A stretch of 64,000 nucleotides of DNA, taken from positions 1,612,001 to 1,676,000 of the forward strand of contig VNKQ01000011.1 of assembly GCA_016508695.1 (NCBI GenBank). The letters run 5' to 3'. The notes under the pieces are model-generated. The model made no database searches. It saw nothing but the letters and a program-made list of their open reading frames with translations, and was not told where the DNA came from. This document shows positions 11,872 through 23,540 of this stretch, one piece after another. A program made the position numbers and the translations under genes. The DNA comes from Hyphodiscus hymeniophilus (Eukaryota; Ascomycota; Leotiomycetes; Helotiales; Hyphodiscaceae). Numbering within the stretch: position 1 is the stretch's first letter; every line of letters begins with the position of its first letter.

Positions 11872-12703
11872 TTAACGGGAGATACAAATTAGATGACAGA
11901 ATGTATGAATGAGTTCATATTAGAGTTATAAGAGAAAGTCCTCAGTCATTTTCCTGCCTAATGCCAGAAGTCTTTGTAATTGGTTGATAATTTTGGACGA
12001 GAAGTTTCTGTACATTAATCAATCTGGCAGCTTAATGCACTTGAATAGTGACAAACGTTGGCTTCATCATCAAATCTCCATACTTGTAAACATAATAATT
12101 GGATTCTATCATATTTCTCGGATGCGATTATGTAAGACAAGAGCGATTTGATTTTGGTTACTGAAGTTTCATCTACATGCTCTAGAAATAACAAGAGAAC
12201 CAAAGTTCCAGTGCTGGGTTACGGGTTACGACATGTTGAGGGTCACTGGGCTTGATTGTCTAAGTTGTACAATGCTGGACTGAGTACGAGCAAGAGGCTA
12301 GTACCGTTCCTCCTTCCCTGACCCCCAATATCCAGCCTTGTGCCCAAAGTATTATTCACGATATTCTCTTCAAAGAGGGCTTTACCAGACGCTATGCCTG
12401 TGGAGAGGCTTTCTTTAATCACATAGACCTGCGGAGATCGTTTTGGAATAAATACCCTGGGCTTTGCACCAGTTCCACTGCACGCCCCTTCCAACACTGG
12501 AAGAGTACCACGCAGCCAAACGGGCAAGCCCTAGTTGTTCCCACCTTCTTCACAAGAACCTGGTTTGAATCCAGCAAATCAGTTCCACTGTGGTGTTGGA
12601 AAAGCTCTAATGCTCTGTTCTACTTTTTTGTCCTGTCGCTATTGCTGTCGTTGTTGACACCCAAATCGACGATAGCAGAACCAGCCTCGTTGTCGACCGA
12701 CAT

Positions 12704-12737
12704 TAAAGTGTCGATTCACCCTTTTGTCGACACTTTA
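12704..12737. repeat. Perfect inverted repeat, 11-bp arms
   Basis: Left arm TAAAGTGTCGA and right arm TCGACACTTTA are separated by 12 nt. It could be an element terminus, a protein-binding site or a hairpin. It lies in gene-free DNA. Confidence 0.85.
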
Positions 12738-13098
12738 TACACGACCTAGAGAAACAAACATGTGACTAGCTCTGCTCTGTTTTCTAAACGAAAATAAGGC
12801 TTACATCCTGGCTTCGGCGGAAACACGACCATCTCGCTTGGATTGCACATCCCCATATGGAGGAAACTCGGGCTAGGGCGTTGGTGGCTTCAAGGGTGGC
12901 TATACTAGAGCTTCTAGAGTGCTCAGGACATTACTTATACTCGGTGTCCAAAGCTTAATCTTCAAGGGACATGTAGTGACTAGCAATAGTCGCGTCACGG
13001 GACTGAAAGGTATGATCTCCGCCACATAGCTGCGTAATTCAGCCTAAGGAAAAGACAAGCTCAAACAATATTCCGTCCCGTTATGGCTTTGGAGATTC

Positions 13099-13605
13099 GC
13101 GACGTGCAACAAAACCGGCTCCAATTCCTGTTGTGGCGTCTTAAGTTCCTACTACAAAATAGTAAAGTGATCAATTGCACTTTGTCTCCTGGATCCTAAG
13201 TGTTGCAAGATTTTGAGAGATACACACCTAGCCAATAGTAGACATGACGTCCTGCGTTTTGCGAACTGCAACAAAGCAGTTTTGTTTGAACAACAGACTT
13301 ACCATCCTTATGGGCTAAGAAGGCAACGGGTTATAAACATAGCTCTTTCTTGAACTTGTCATCCTGGTCAACTTGATCAGACAACTCAGCTGTATCTATA
13401 AGGCAATTACCTGGAACGAAGCTTCGGACTTTGCGACGTGCAACAATACTTCAGAGCTGTGCTAAAAATCCCAACCGCGTTCTGAAAAGCATGGCTCAAA
13501 AGAGTTGTATTAATACTTTGGATTACTACCATGTTTAGCCTCAAAGTGGGGCTAAGTCAAAAGATGCATGTCGAACCGAGTTGTAGATTAAGACGTGCAA
13601 CAAAT
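13099..13605. repeat. Four spaced copies of a GCGACGTGCAACAA core
   Basis: Cores lie at 13099 (exact), 13261 (GCGAACTGCAACAA variant), 13433 (exact) and 13592 (GACGTGCAACAA). The intervals are 162, 172 and about 159 bp. Flanks are only weakly similar (for example GGCTTTGGAGATTC versus AGCTTCGGACTTT before the core). This resembles a decayed tandem array with a unit near 165 bp. Confidence 0.6.
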
Positions 13606-14229
13606 TCTGAGTGAACGTTTCACTGTGCTCTAATTGGTAAGAGGTTAGGTTTGACTAGGCGCGTAGTCCTTGCGAGATAGCCACGGGTAGTTGAGTAACT
13701 TGAGTAGACTCTGGAATAGCCCTCTCTACTGCGGCCTATAGTTTGAGGGAGAACGATATCAAAAACTACACAGCCGTATTACAGGATATATAAATAATTC
13801 GATTGGTTCTTTTTAAAATCATCCACTAGGCCTTGCTATCAGAGTTGCCACTAACAACACCCAAAGCGTGTAAGAGGTTAAGTGACTTTGTAACTTTGTA
13901 GACTCGCTTAATCTTGGTCTAGCTTGCAGCTTGCAGCCTTGCGGGCATCGGAACTCAGATGAGGAACAGATCCAGCTGTCTTCACCAATTCCACTCTTGC
14001 CCAGTACCGTCCGGCCTGAACATGTGGGGATATATGGAGGCACTAGCCATTGACACGAGCAAGACGGATAAGCGGTTTCGTCTGGGAATCCTTTCTATGA
14101 TTTCTACACCTGAGATGTCCCGGCAGACACTTGCATGGGCATCTCATATGGAATGACAAGCAAAACTGCATACAATTCTTTTCCAGCCATCCATAAACAC
14201 CAAACACCAGTCGTATTTCTCTCGACCTT

Positions 14230-15321
14230 TCAAGCAAACAACTCAGCCCCATCTAACGCATCCTTGGGCATTTTCCTTCCCCCACTCGTCCTCAATCCCA
14301 GCTCGCCCCTCTTCGCCGTTCTCTCAATACCTTGCTCCGCTCTAGCATTATATCGTCCCGCCTTCTTGACCCTCAATTCGCTTCTAACCTGGTTAGGGCT
14401 CACGAATTCCTTGTTCTCATAGATAATCGGGCCTCCGAAACTGCCTTCTTGGATCACAATCGGCGTCAACACGAATCTCGGACCAATCTCCACTAACTTT
14501 ACTTCCGTCTCACGCCCACCTTTCGAACTGGATTTGTCCTTCTTGCTTTTCTTGTTCGCTGATTCGTCTTCTGTGGATGCGGGTTCAGGGAGTTTTGAGG
14601 CTTCGACTTCGTTGATTTGGTAGTTACGAATCCAGATCTTGCCATCTGCGATTGTGAAACCCATTACGTGGTCGATGAATGGCTTGGATTTTCGAGCGCC
14701 TTTGGGGACTCCGAAGATGTGCAAGAAGAGCTCTTTTAGGACGCGGAGGTGGGGTGCTGAATCGAATTGTGAATCGAAGGATAGAATTGGGCGGGAGCCT
14801 TTGAGGCAGTTTCCTGTGAAGTGGAGTTCTTCCATTGTGTGCACTGTTCATTCATACCTATCAGTCTCTAAGGTTTGAGAGGGTTATGGAGCTGGGAGGG
14901 GGCGGAGAGCTTGCATACAATTCTGCATGTGCATCTTGACGGTAGGTCCATTGGGAGCTTTGCTCATCCAGAGATATAAATCTTTCCCCTTGCGGGCCTC
15001 GAAGAAGAATACATTATTGCAATTATATAGTTCCGCCAACTCGTTCAATTGGTAGAGTTTTGATTTCGTATCGAGCTTAGCATCTTTGCGGCTGTGAGGG
15101 AGAAGGGATGCGATATCATTCAGCAGATATCGATGTCTTTACCAAGTAGAACAGCAATCAGCTTAATGCTTCCCAAGTTTCAAGAGGGGAACAAACCTAT
15201 ATGTTATACCGCGCGAGGAGAGGATGAGCACTCGCTGTTTATTTTTCTTAGGCAATCCATTCGCCGAATCCTCATCTTTCGACCCATTGGTTTTCGATAG
15301 AGATTTGTAGACTGAAGCCAT
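14230..15321 (-). CDS. brx1: Ribosome biogenesis protein BRX1 (Brix domain)
   Basis: There are three exons: 15321-15197, 15136-14919 and 14843-14230, giving 318 aa in perfect phase. The Brix-domain landmarks are present in order: QRVLILSSRGITYRHRYLLN, HSRKDAKLDTKSKLYQLNEL, FFFEARKGKDLYLWMSKAPN, GNCLKGSRPILSFD, FGVPKGARKSKPFIDHVMGF, and EIGPRFVLTPIVIQEGSFGG. BRX1 is a nucleolar factor for 60S subunit assembly and 27S pre-rRNA processing. A Lys/Ser-rich insert (NKKSKKDKSSSKGG) interrupts the domain. The start at 15321 (MASVYKSLSK) is chosen over an upstream Met at 15354 because it matches family length. The ATG of the third exon is not a start. Confidence 0.96.
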
Positions 15322-16334
15322 TTTGTCTTGGTATCCTTTAACTTGATGGCGCAAAGCTGTAGTCTTTGACTGACTTGACCTCAGAAAGTTTTTAGAATTT
15401 CGTATCGAAAAAGCTTATCAGATGGGGCTAGGTTGCTTTGGGAGTAGACTCGGCTCAGCCTTGTCAGTTGCCTCATCTCAACTCGATTGGTCTGACTGTC
15501 ACGAAAATGTACCCAAATCCCGAATTCGAGTCCGGATAACGATATCTTCTGTCGCAGGAATAGGTTGCCGCAAGCAAATGAAGCGACAGCTTGTCATATG
15601 TTGAAGCCGATGCCCTCACACTCTGGCTTTTTGATCAGACAGCACACCCTTCCCCTGCTTATGCTTCCCGCAACTTTTCAATCCCATGTAGCTAATGCAC
15701 ACTTGTGAAGGTGTAACTATACCCTACAGCTGACCGTCATACCAGCGTCCCTTTTCTACAATATGCAGGCCTCAGTCGATCTTATCCGTACTTGGCTCCT
15801 CATCCTATCGATTCGAAATATCTCTGCTCAGCCTAGCAAATAACGAATGGTTTTGGAAAGCACTACATAGTTGGACACCTAGTAGACAGATACAGGGTCG
15901 ACGTACTGACGATATCGGATGTAAATTGTCAAATGGCTCACATAGGTGATGGAGGAATGGTAGGTCAGACAAAGCCGGTTAAGAGATGGTGGACGAGACA
16001 AAGGAACGCCACGGGGAAAGTTGGCCTGGTAGAGGAGACACCAAGGCTTTCATGACTCAAGTGCCGCTGGGTTCTAAATGCATGCTTGTTACATCTGGTA
16101 TGTGTGGGCATTCGCTTTAGTCAACATGCAGAATCAATTTGTATTAGTTCAATTCATCGAATTGGCAAACCAAACGTAACATGAAATCAGCATAACCATT
16201 TCAAAGAGAATCCCTTGACGAGAGACAAACGAGACCATAATATGATCCGAGCTTGACTTCATGACCACCCATGCAGACGCCTTAACCCGCAATCATTCAA
16301 CCAACGTTATGTTCCAGAGAAGCTCCTTGTTCGT
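15322..16334. other. Gene-free stretch
   Basis: About 1 kb upstream of BRX1 and downstream of Rab11. No coding signal is seen. An A/T-rich run flanks position 16150. Confidence 0.5.
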
Positions 16335-17200
16335 TTAGCAACACTTTCCACCCTTAGCTGCGCCATCATCTCCTAGAGTTGGCTTGAGCGTAACACCTGT
16401 ACCGGGTCCGATGTTGGCTTGTGCGCTATCACCATTGTCGAGGGCTTTCTGGGAGACGATGCGGTAGATCTCTGCAGGTAAATGCAATCAGTATCAAGTA
16501 AGGCACTTGGGAAGCCACATTTCGTACCTGTGAGGATGTTCTGGAATGCAAGCTCAACGTTGCTTGCATCAAGAGCGGAAGTTTCAATGAAAGAAAGGTT
16601 GTTCTCGCCTGCCTAAAGTCAGTTTCAAGTCATTCCAATGCAAAAGGTATACCATACTTGCGAACTGCTTGGCCTCCTCTGTCGGTACAGCTCTCAGGTG
16701 TCTCAAATCACTCTTGTTTCCCACCAACATGATGACGATGTTTGAATCAGCATGGTCTCTCAACTCCTTCAACCATCTTGTGACGTTCTCGTAGGTCTGG
16801 TGTTTGCTGATATCGTAGACAAGTAGAGCTCCAACAGCACCTCGATAGTACGCGGATGTAATGGCTCGATATCTCTCTTGTCCAGCGGTATCCCAGATCT
16901 GCGCCTTGATTGTCTTTGCGTCTACCTGGATCGACCGGGTTGCGAACTCTACACCGATTGTCGACTTGGAGTCAAGGTTGAATTCATTACGCGTGAATCT
17001 GCTCAACAGGTTGGATTTTCCTACTCCGGAATCTCCGATCAGGACCACTGGGAAGATGTCAGTTGCGTTGGAGGGGGAGGTTGTAAGGGGGATCAGCGGT
17101 GGGGCTTTATCGTACCCTTAAAGAGGAACTGTTCACAAGGGATTAGCATATTTCATCAAAAAGAAGAGGTTGGACGTACATCATACTCGTCGTTTGCCAT
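16335..17200 (-). CDS. ypt3: Rab11-type GTPase (Ypt3/Ypt31)
   Basis: There are five exons: 17200-17180, 17128-17116, 17047-16658, 16608-16528 and 16471-16335, giving 213 aa. Exon 2 is a 13-nt microexon encoding FLFK. The nucleotide-binding motifs are complete: GDSGVGKS (G1), TIGVEF in switch I (G2), WDTAGQERYRA (G3), NKSD (G4) and ETSAL (G5). The C-terminus is GGKCC, the double-Cys geranylgeranylation site. Switch and effector sequences match the Rab11 subfamily, which directs traffic from the trans-Golgi and recycling endosomes to the plasma membrane and septum. Length is normal. Confidence 0.96.
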
Positions 17201-17858
17201 GGTGTGCAGAGGGTGATGTTGTTGTATTGTGCAAGTTGTAAGACGTGGGTGATTGTCGCAATGCGGAGGGTCTTCTTTTGGGTGTTCTTAAAGAGTAGCG
17301 CGGGCTTGTGCTCTGTGGCTTGGCTGGGAATAGGCGCGACGAAAAGAGACAGGGGTACAGTACAAGTAGGTAAGCGCGGAGCGAATCCTCAATATGACTT
17401 TGCAGATTGTCAGTTGTCAACTATTCAATAATAGCTCAGATTCATATGATAGACCTGAACCACGAAGCAACTGACAGACAACAAGTCATACTCCAGAGAG
17501 CACCATCGGTTTGGATTCGTTCATTCCCTAGAAGGTCTTGTAAGAAGCTCAAGCCTGGTCACGTGGTATCTGATGTGGTCAACAACCATCCCAAAATCCA
17601 GGAATGATATAGACCACAACAGCTGGCTCTTGATCGACATCAACCTGTCTCTATACAACAACTCACTGGGTTTGGACCGTGGGGGCGGATGGAGCATGAG
17701 ATTTGTCTAAGATTTTAGGTTCCTAGGTAGAGTTGAACTTCGGAAAGCAAACAGGGCTCTGCAACGCCCCGCCGACCGTTCTTCTGGTCTGCAGCTCGCC
17801 TCTCAACTTCACCTAATACTTTCCCCCAGGAGCTTACCCAAATACACCGGCGCCCGTC
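17201..17858. promoter_or_regulatory. Divergent promoter of Rab11 and the chromodomain gene
   Basis: About 660 bp between two start codons. It contains one CACGTG site (17560-17565). No gene is seen. Confidence 0.5.
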
Positions 17859-20800
17859 ATGACCGAACGAACGCTTTTACAACAAACTCGCGAAGAGTAT
17901 GAGGAAGACTCCGTCTCCGTCACCTCTTCTCGAAGTGAAGAATACGACCCCGATGAAGAGTTCTTGGTTGAGAGGATTCTAGCGGAGAGGAAAGGAGATG
18001 ATGGGAAAAAGCTTTACCTGATCTCCTGGGCCAACTTTCCTGAGGAAAAGTCAACGTGGGAACCTAGAAGAAATATTCAGGATCCGGACATCTTGGCTGT
18101 GTGGAAAGAAAGAAAACATCAAGAATCGAACGGCTTGGAATCGCCATTCGATCTCGCAGAATTCAATGCACGGATTCAGCGCCTTTGTCAGGAGAAGGAA
18201 GAGAGACATCGCCGTCGAAAAGCTAAAAGGAAGCGACGTGGGATCCCAGTCTCCCCTGATCCCGAGTTACATCGTCAACTTGCTGAGAACAGTGATTCAA
18301 CTGAAGATGTAGAATCGGATGGTATTCCAGAAAACTCCTCTCCAGAAGCTACGATGAAGCCAAAGATGACTCGGAAAAGCAAGAAGAAAGATACCGTATC
18401 TGTCAGAGGTTCCGATGAAAGCGATGATTTCGAGGATGCTAGCCCTAGCGACGATTCGCTCATGGGGGAGCTTGCCCGAAAGGAGAAGAGGAAAGATAAG
18501 AAGATAGCACTCGAATCAGTACGGGATAAAGGAGCTGCAACGCAGTCAAAGAAGATAGCAGAAAGCAAGTCGTCGTTGGAAAAGCCCGCACAAGTAAATT
18601 CCCTTTCCAACATATAGCTTCCTGACTGACAATATTGGCAGAAACTGAATGAGAGGCCACCTTCATCGTCGTCTTCTTCGGATGTACCATTGGCAGATGT
18701 TGCAGAAAAGCGACGACAAGCCCAGGAGCTAAGCGAATCCACGGATACCGCAATATCGAGGCAGCTTGCAACTACAATCCAGGGGCCTCCCAAGCTACCG
18801 TTAGCAACTACCTCTAGAGGTCTCGCTGCTTTCGGTATTCGCGACCGTCCTATTGGTAGTGCTGCTCCAGCGATCGCCAAGGGTGGAGGAGCCACAAGAG
18901 GAGGCTCATCACTGGGCCCGAAGAATGTATTCTCTTCTCGTGGGTGTCTTAAGAAGAGACCCACCCTTATCGAAAATTCCGCCGACTCTTCCAAGAATCC
19001 AAAGCTTTATGGCAACATGCGGATCCGCAGGAAAGCAGAATTGGCTGGTCGAGCCATTGCTGAACGTGCACCAGATATTGAAGCTCTGGGTGGTCTTTTC
19101 CGCCCAGCAGATCCTTCCACCTTCCACAATCTAAAACCGGCATATCGCAAAATCCGTGAAAAGCCACTGAACCCACAAGACTCCGAGGATTCTTCTATGG
19201 ACACTGGGTAAGTGATGCCCCGAACAATCGGTCCCGATATAAATTCAATCGCCCAGAGGTGGTGAGAGATTGGGATCGTTGCGATCAGTAGGACGAAGAA
19301 CTGAATCCAAACTCATCTTAACTCCCTGTTGAAACAATGCCTGCTAATGAATGCGCGCAGTGATCTTTTTGTCGGCCAAAATTCCCCAAAAGGTTCTCTG
19401 GATGCTTGGGCACCTACTCCGGACGATGTAGTAGCCAACAGCCCTCATCTAGAAAATCAGCAGGCCGCGAGACCAGATTATCAACAAGGCCGTCATGGTT
19501 TTGGTGCTATTTGCCATTTCTGGCGGTGAGTTCCCTCTTTATTAGAGTATATTACCTGCATGGCCGTGTCGCGACCCTCGCAGTCTTCGGACGTTTCTGC
19601 AATAAAGTCTTGTCCCGAGTACAAAGTTTGACTTACTGAGCATGCTGACTCTACGGATCTGACAGCCTTCGAGGAAGCTGTGATAAAGGATATCAATGTC
19701 CCTTTGCGCACGATAGCGAAGAAGTCTCTCCACACCTACCTTTTGGACCCCCACCGCCGGACCATATGTGCAATTGCCAGCGCCCTCGCATTGACTCCTC
19801 TCACGAGCCTTTACAGGATAGTAGAGCAGAGCAAACAGATGCCCGTGCGTCATGGCCACAGTACAACGCTCTAGCGCAATCTTCGGAGTCATTGAGGCCG
19901 CAATACGACCAAGGGAAGCATGGTTACAATGCTGTTTGTCACTTCTACCTGATGCGAAGGGGAGACTGTGAAAAGGGGAGTGATTGCAGGTATCTTCACA
20001 GTAACGACCGCCGCTTGCCTTACGCCCCTCCTCCTCCAGATCATCGCTGTCACTGTCAGCCTGATCATGAACTGCCAGCCGGTGATTTCTCCTCCCATCT
20101 TCCTGTTGTCGCCGAGGAGGCAGACCATCTAGTACCTCTCCTTCGTTCTAGCAGGCCCTTCTTCAATAGCCGAGATCCTGCAGTCTGCCCTTTCTTTTTG
20201 GAGGGTCACTGCAATCGAGGAGCCAGCTGCAAATTCCTCCATACAGATGACATACAGTATGCTATAGCCCCGAAGCCGAATCAGAAAGATAAGCCATGTC
20301 AATATTTCAATGAGGGGCGTTGTACTAAGACTGCTCGGGAGTGTGCGTTTTTTCATGGTCGCCCTGGGATTACGCCTGAGCAAATAGAGCAATCCGATTC
20401 CCTAGATCCAAATCCAACCATCCGAGATGTTACAGCCATCGCGAAAGGCGCCCGAAAGTCGGTAGCTTTCGCCACGGATGAGCCAATGCTATTTTCTGAT
20501 GAGCCCGAGAGCTACAGTCTTCCTAAAGCCACCCCAACCACACAAGCTAGGATGGAATTTACTGCTGGACCGCGAAAAGCAACATCTTCCGCAATTAATG
20601 AGCCAATAGCAGCCTTGAATGAATTCGACCGCTTCGATACCCGAGGTCCTGCGCCACCCCGAGACTCTGGTAGCGGAACTGTGCCTCGAGATCCTAAATA
20701 CAATAGGGTTTGTGAGTTTTGGAAAAGGAATAACTGTCGTCGGGGCGACATGTGTGCCTACTTCCACACGTATGATCAGCAGTTACAGGAGGATTTAAGA

Positions 20801-23540
20801 AACAACGTTTGTAAGTTTTGGCAAAAAGGCACATGCAGGTTTGGTGATGGGTGTCCATCCTTACATCCGAGTGATGAGCAACCCAAGGAGCACCGGGTGC
20901 ATGCGGTGATTCCGAACTTCATGGAACGGAAGCAGAATGACGATGTGGGAGGCTTTCAATACATGGCCACTGGAGAAGCTCATAAACCCAACATCAACAA
21001 CGGAAGTGAAGACTTATACCACGGTCATCCTCTTTTGCAAGAATCATTCTTGGAAGACAGCGCCAATGTTCCTTTGAGAACCCCTAATCACGCTTACAAA
21101 GAAGTTGGCAGATATGAGAACCATGGTGACGGCCGAAGTTCCGAGAGTGGACATCGAATTAGCGGAGGTGACGGTCAAAAAGCTCACCTTCCTCGAGTCC
21201 ACCCAGAAATCGTCCCCACAAAACCGAGCCGTCCCACTTTGAGCATGAACATGGAAAGCTACCGCCGGAAGAAAGCAGTCAAAGCTCTGGGCGATGGTGT
21301 AAAGGAAGTTACTTTTGGCAAGGATGAAACAAGTTCCATCGTGGTGGATTTTGGCAATCTCAATTCTGTCAAGGAGCACAGCTGGGGACAAACACTCGCA
21401 GCTCTTACCACGCTCCGTTTCACGAAGCTATGCCTCGCTCAGGATTTTCAAGCACAGTTTAGTTCACACCAGTCTCAGAAGTTGTGGCAGGGGAGCTTGG
21501 GCTCAGGTGCGGAGGACGAGGAAGCCATCAAAACAATGGACAGAGCTTCAGAATACCTACGCCTTAGTTCCGCTGGATTTGTTGCTGTCTATCCTGAGTT
21601 TATTGTCCTTGTCTACCCTGCAAGCGAGGAATGGAGGTTCATAGAGGGGACTGTTAGCTTCCCCGCAGAAATTAGACTGAGATATTTCGTTTTTCGCTCG
21701 AACCTTGACTTCAGGTAAGTTCGGAGCTATGGAAACGAATTCCACGATCTTAGGAGCCACGGCTAACACGAAACTTCAAGTACGCCCCCAGCTTCAAGAA
21801 TTCAGAGTCTCGGTGATTACCGCAAGAATCTGATGGAATCCGTACACGAGCTTGATTTCAATAAATTTGTTCCCAAGATTAACCCGAAGAACAACTATTA
21901 TTTCTATCTTCTTTTCCCATCCACAGCACAAGCGACAGCTGACTTCATAATCAAGTGGCTACAAGGAGCGTCCAAGCAATGCAAGATCTACAGTAGTCAG
22001 ACTGAGGGCGCGTGGGACTGTTTTGTCAAAGACCCAAAAGTCCGCACTGGAATTGTCCTTATTCATGAGTCCGCAGTTGCTTCTGTAGGTTCAATTTCCC
22101 CGAATTCGCCCCTTTTGAATACCTAGATTTCAAACCATTCCGGAATTTCACCAAAGGGTATGGTTTACGGTAGTACATGGACGCTAATAAGACACTTCCC
22201 AGTTGTGCGAATTGCCTGGCTTGCGCCGTTTGATTGCGTCAGACTTGCGGGACAAGAGCTGTACATTCTGGTACATTTCGGAAGGGGCAGCAGAATACCC
22301 AATGTATGGACCTCCTGCAACATTAAGCCCTGGACAAATCACTTCCACTAGACTGCTGCCCCACGGCCACGCCTTTCTCCTTACACCGAGCTTTCTAATC
22401 GCTGAACCAGAAAGGGCCTACGGACTTTTGAAATGGTTCGTGGGGAAGCATGAAAAGGCATCGCCAGGGACTTGGAAGCTTGTATGCGCTCACAACATTC
22501 GCGAATATCCACTAGATGTTGCAATAGAGAAGTCGGCCGAGCGAGACGGGACAGAGCTGGAATATCAAGGACAGGCAAGAAAGGATGCAGTAATAGAGGA
22601 GAGGGGCCTCAGCTATTCAAGCTGTTCGCTGCGTTTTCAGATGCACGAAATTGTCGTCAAAATACTATCTCAGCCAGAAACAAGTCATTTTTCGGAGTAT
22701 TGCGACTCGGACATTGGCGACGAGTTCTCAAGCCCGATAATTTATGCCGACAAATTCATTGACGCGAATGATGAAGAAGCGCTGGTAACTTGGTTCGCAG
22801 GCTGGGCAATGGGCAAACTCGACCAATTTCGAAAATTCACTGTTGTGGGAACAGGTCTGAAGAGTCAAAACCGTGCAGTCCGAAAGATGACAATTGTGGA
22901 GTCAAATCCTGGGTCTGCAATAATAGCCAAAGACCTTGACCTCAACATCTCTGGACTAGTGAGGCTACAAGATCCAGACCATTCAAAGGGGACTAAGAGA
23001 TCCAAATCGCCATCCGATTCCAGAGCCAGTAAAAGGTTGAGAGATGACATAGCCAAGTCGCCTGTCGCATCATCCAAAGTTGCCACAACACCTGTCAAAG
23101 GCTCAGGTGCACATCCCGAAGCTCCAAGCGCAATTGTGACTTTGGCTTTTCAGGTTGCGCTACCTGCCGAAATCTCACCAGCATCTCCACTTCAAGATAC
23201 GGATGAAGAGATGTCCGTGGATCCTCCACAAATCGACGGCGCAGCGGATAAAGGTCCAGCTTCCTCTGCCAGTAACAATCGCTCTCGATCAGGTTTCCAC
23301 GATGTCGAACCACAAGAATCCGACGTGATGGAGGTCGACAGCCCTATGATTGAGGATGAGCCTCGGAGCGAGAACGAGATGGAGAAAGGCAATGTCATCA
23401 CGAAAGAGATCAAGTACGAGGCTACGACTACATGGTACCAGCGCTGGTACAAAGAGGGTAAAGGCTGGGAACATATCTACGTTGACAGTTGGGAGAAGTT
23501 GTGGAAGTATCTTGGTGTGAAGGAAGGAGTTCCTACTTGA
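17859..23540 (+). CDS. Chromodomain, six CCCH fingers, SPOC/PIN-like C-terminus (Chp1-like)
   Basis: There are six exons: 17859-18593, 18642-19207, 19361-19525, 19666-21714, 21781-22084 and 22203-23540, giving 1718 aa with all junctions in phase. Residues 33-88 form a chromodomain (EEFLVERILAERKG, YLISWANFPEEKSTWEPRRN). F35, W57 and F60 are placed to make the methyl-lysine cage. After a basic/acidic linker come six CCCH zinc fingers (about 485-504, 580-600, 663-681, 700-719, 838-856 and 871-889). Residues about 1042-1172 (LRFTKLCLAQDF, FIVLVYPASEEWRF, IRLRYFVFRSN) resemble a SPOC-type domain. The next 280 residues (YYFYLLFPSTAQ, GIVLIHESAVAS, LCELPGLRRLI) resemble a PIN-like fold. A Pro/Ser/acidic tail ends YVDSWEKLWKYLGV. 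The order chromodomain-SPOC-PIN recalls S. pombe Chp1 of the RITS complex, which has no CCCH array. A role in H3K9me-linked, RNA-guided silencing is inference. Confidence 0.8.

Larger units (their letters stand above)
11872..14229. other. Long gene-free stretch with spaced repeat motif
   Basis: About 2.4 kb with no convincing gene. It holds a perfect 11-bp inverted repeat (12704-12737) and four copies of a GCGACGTGCAACAA-like core at about 165-bp spacing (13099-13603). A 94-residue minus-strand frame (12243-12527) looks partly coding but matches nothing I recognise and is preceded by a stop. It may be relic DNA. Confidence 0.55.

Noticed and set aside
12560..12572. tRNA B-box-like sequence GGTTTGAATCC
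   Set aside because: No A box or cloverleaf could be drawn around it.
14624..14878. Short frames on both strands inside BRX1 exon 3
   Set aside because: Shadows of the conserved Brix-domain exon.
18275..18994. 239-aa minus-strand frame
   Set aside because: Antisense to chromodomain-gene exons 1-2, crosses a well-supported intron, and has Ser/Leu-rich shadow composition.
22085..22202. Coding-like stretch FNFPEFAPFEYLDFKPFR
   Set aside because: It lies out of frame with both flanking exons. Splicing TCT/GTAGGT to CAG/TTG joins VLIHESAVAS to LCELPGLRRL in phase, so this is intron 5.
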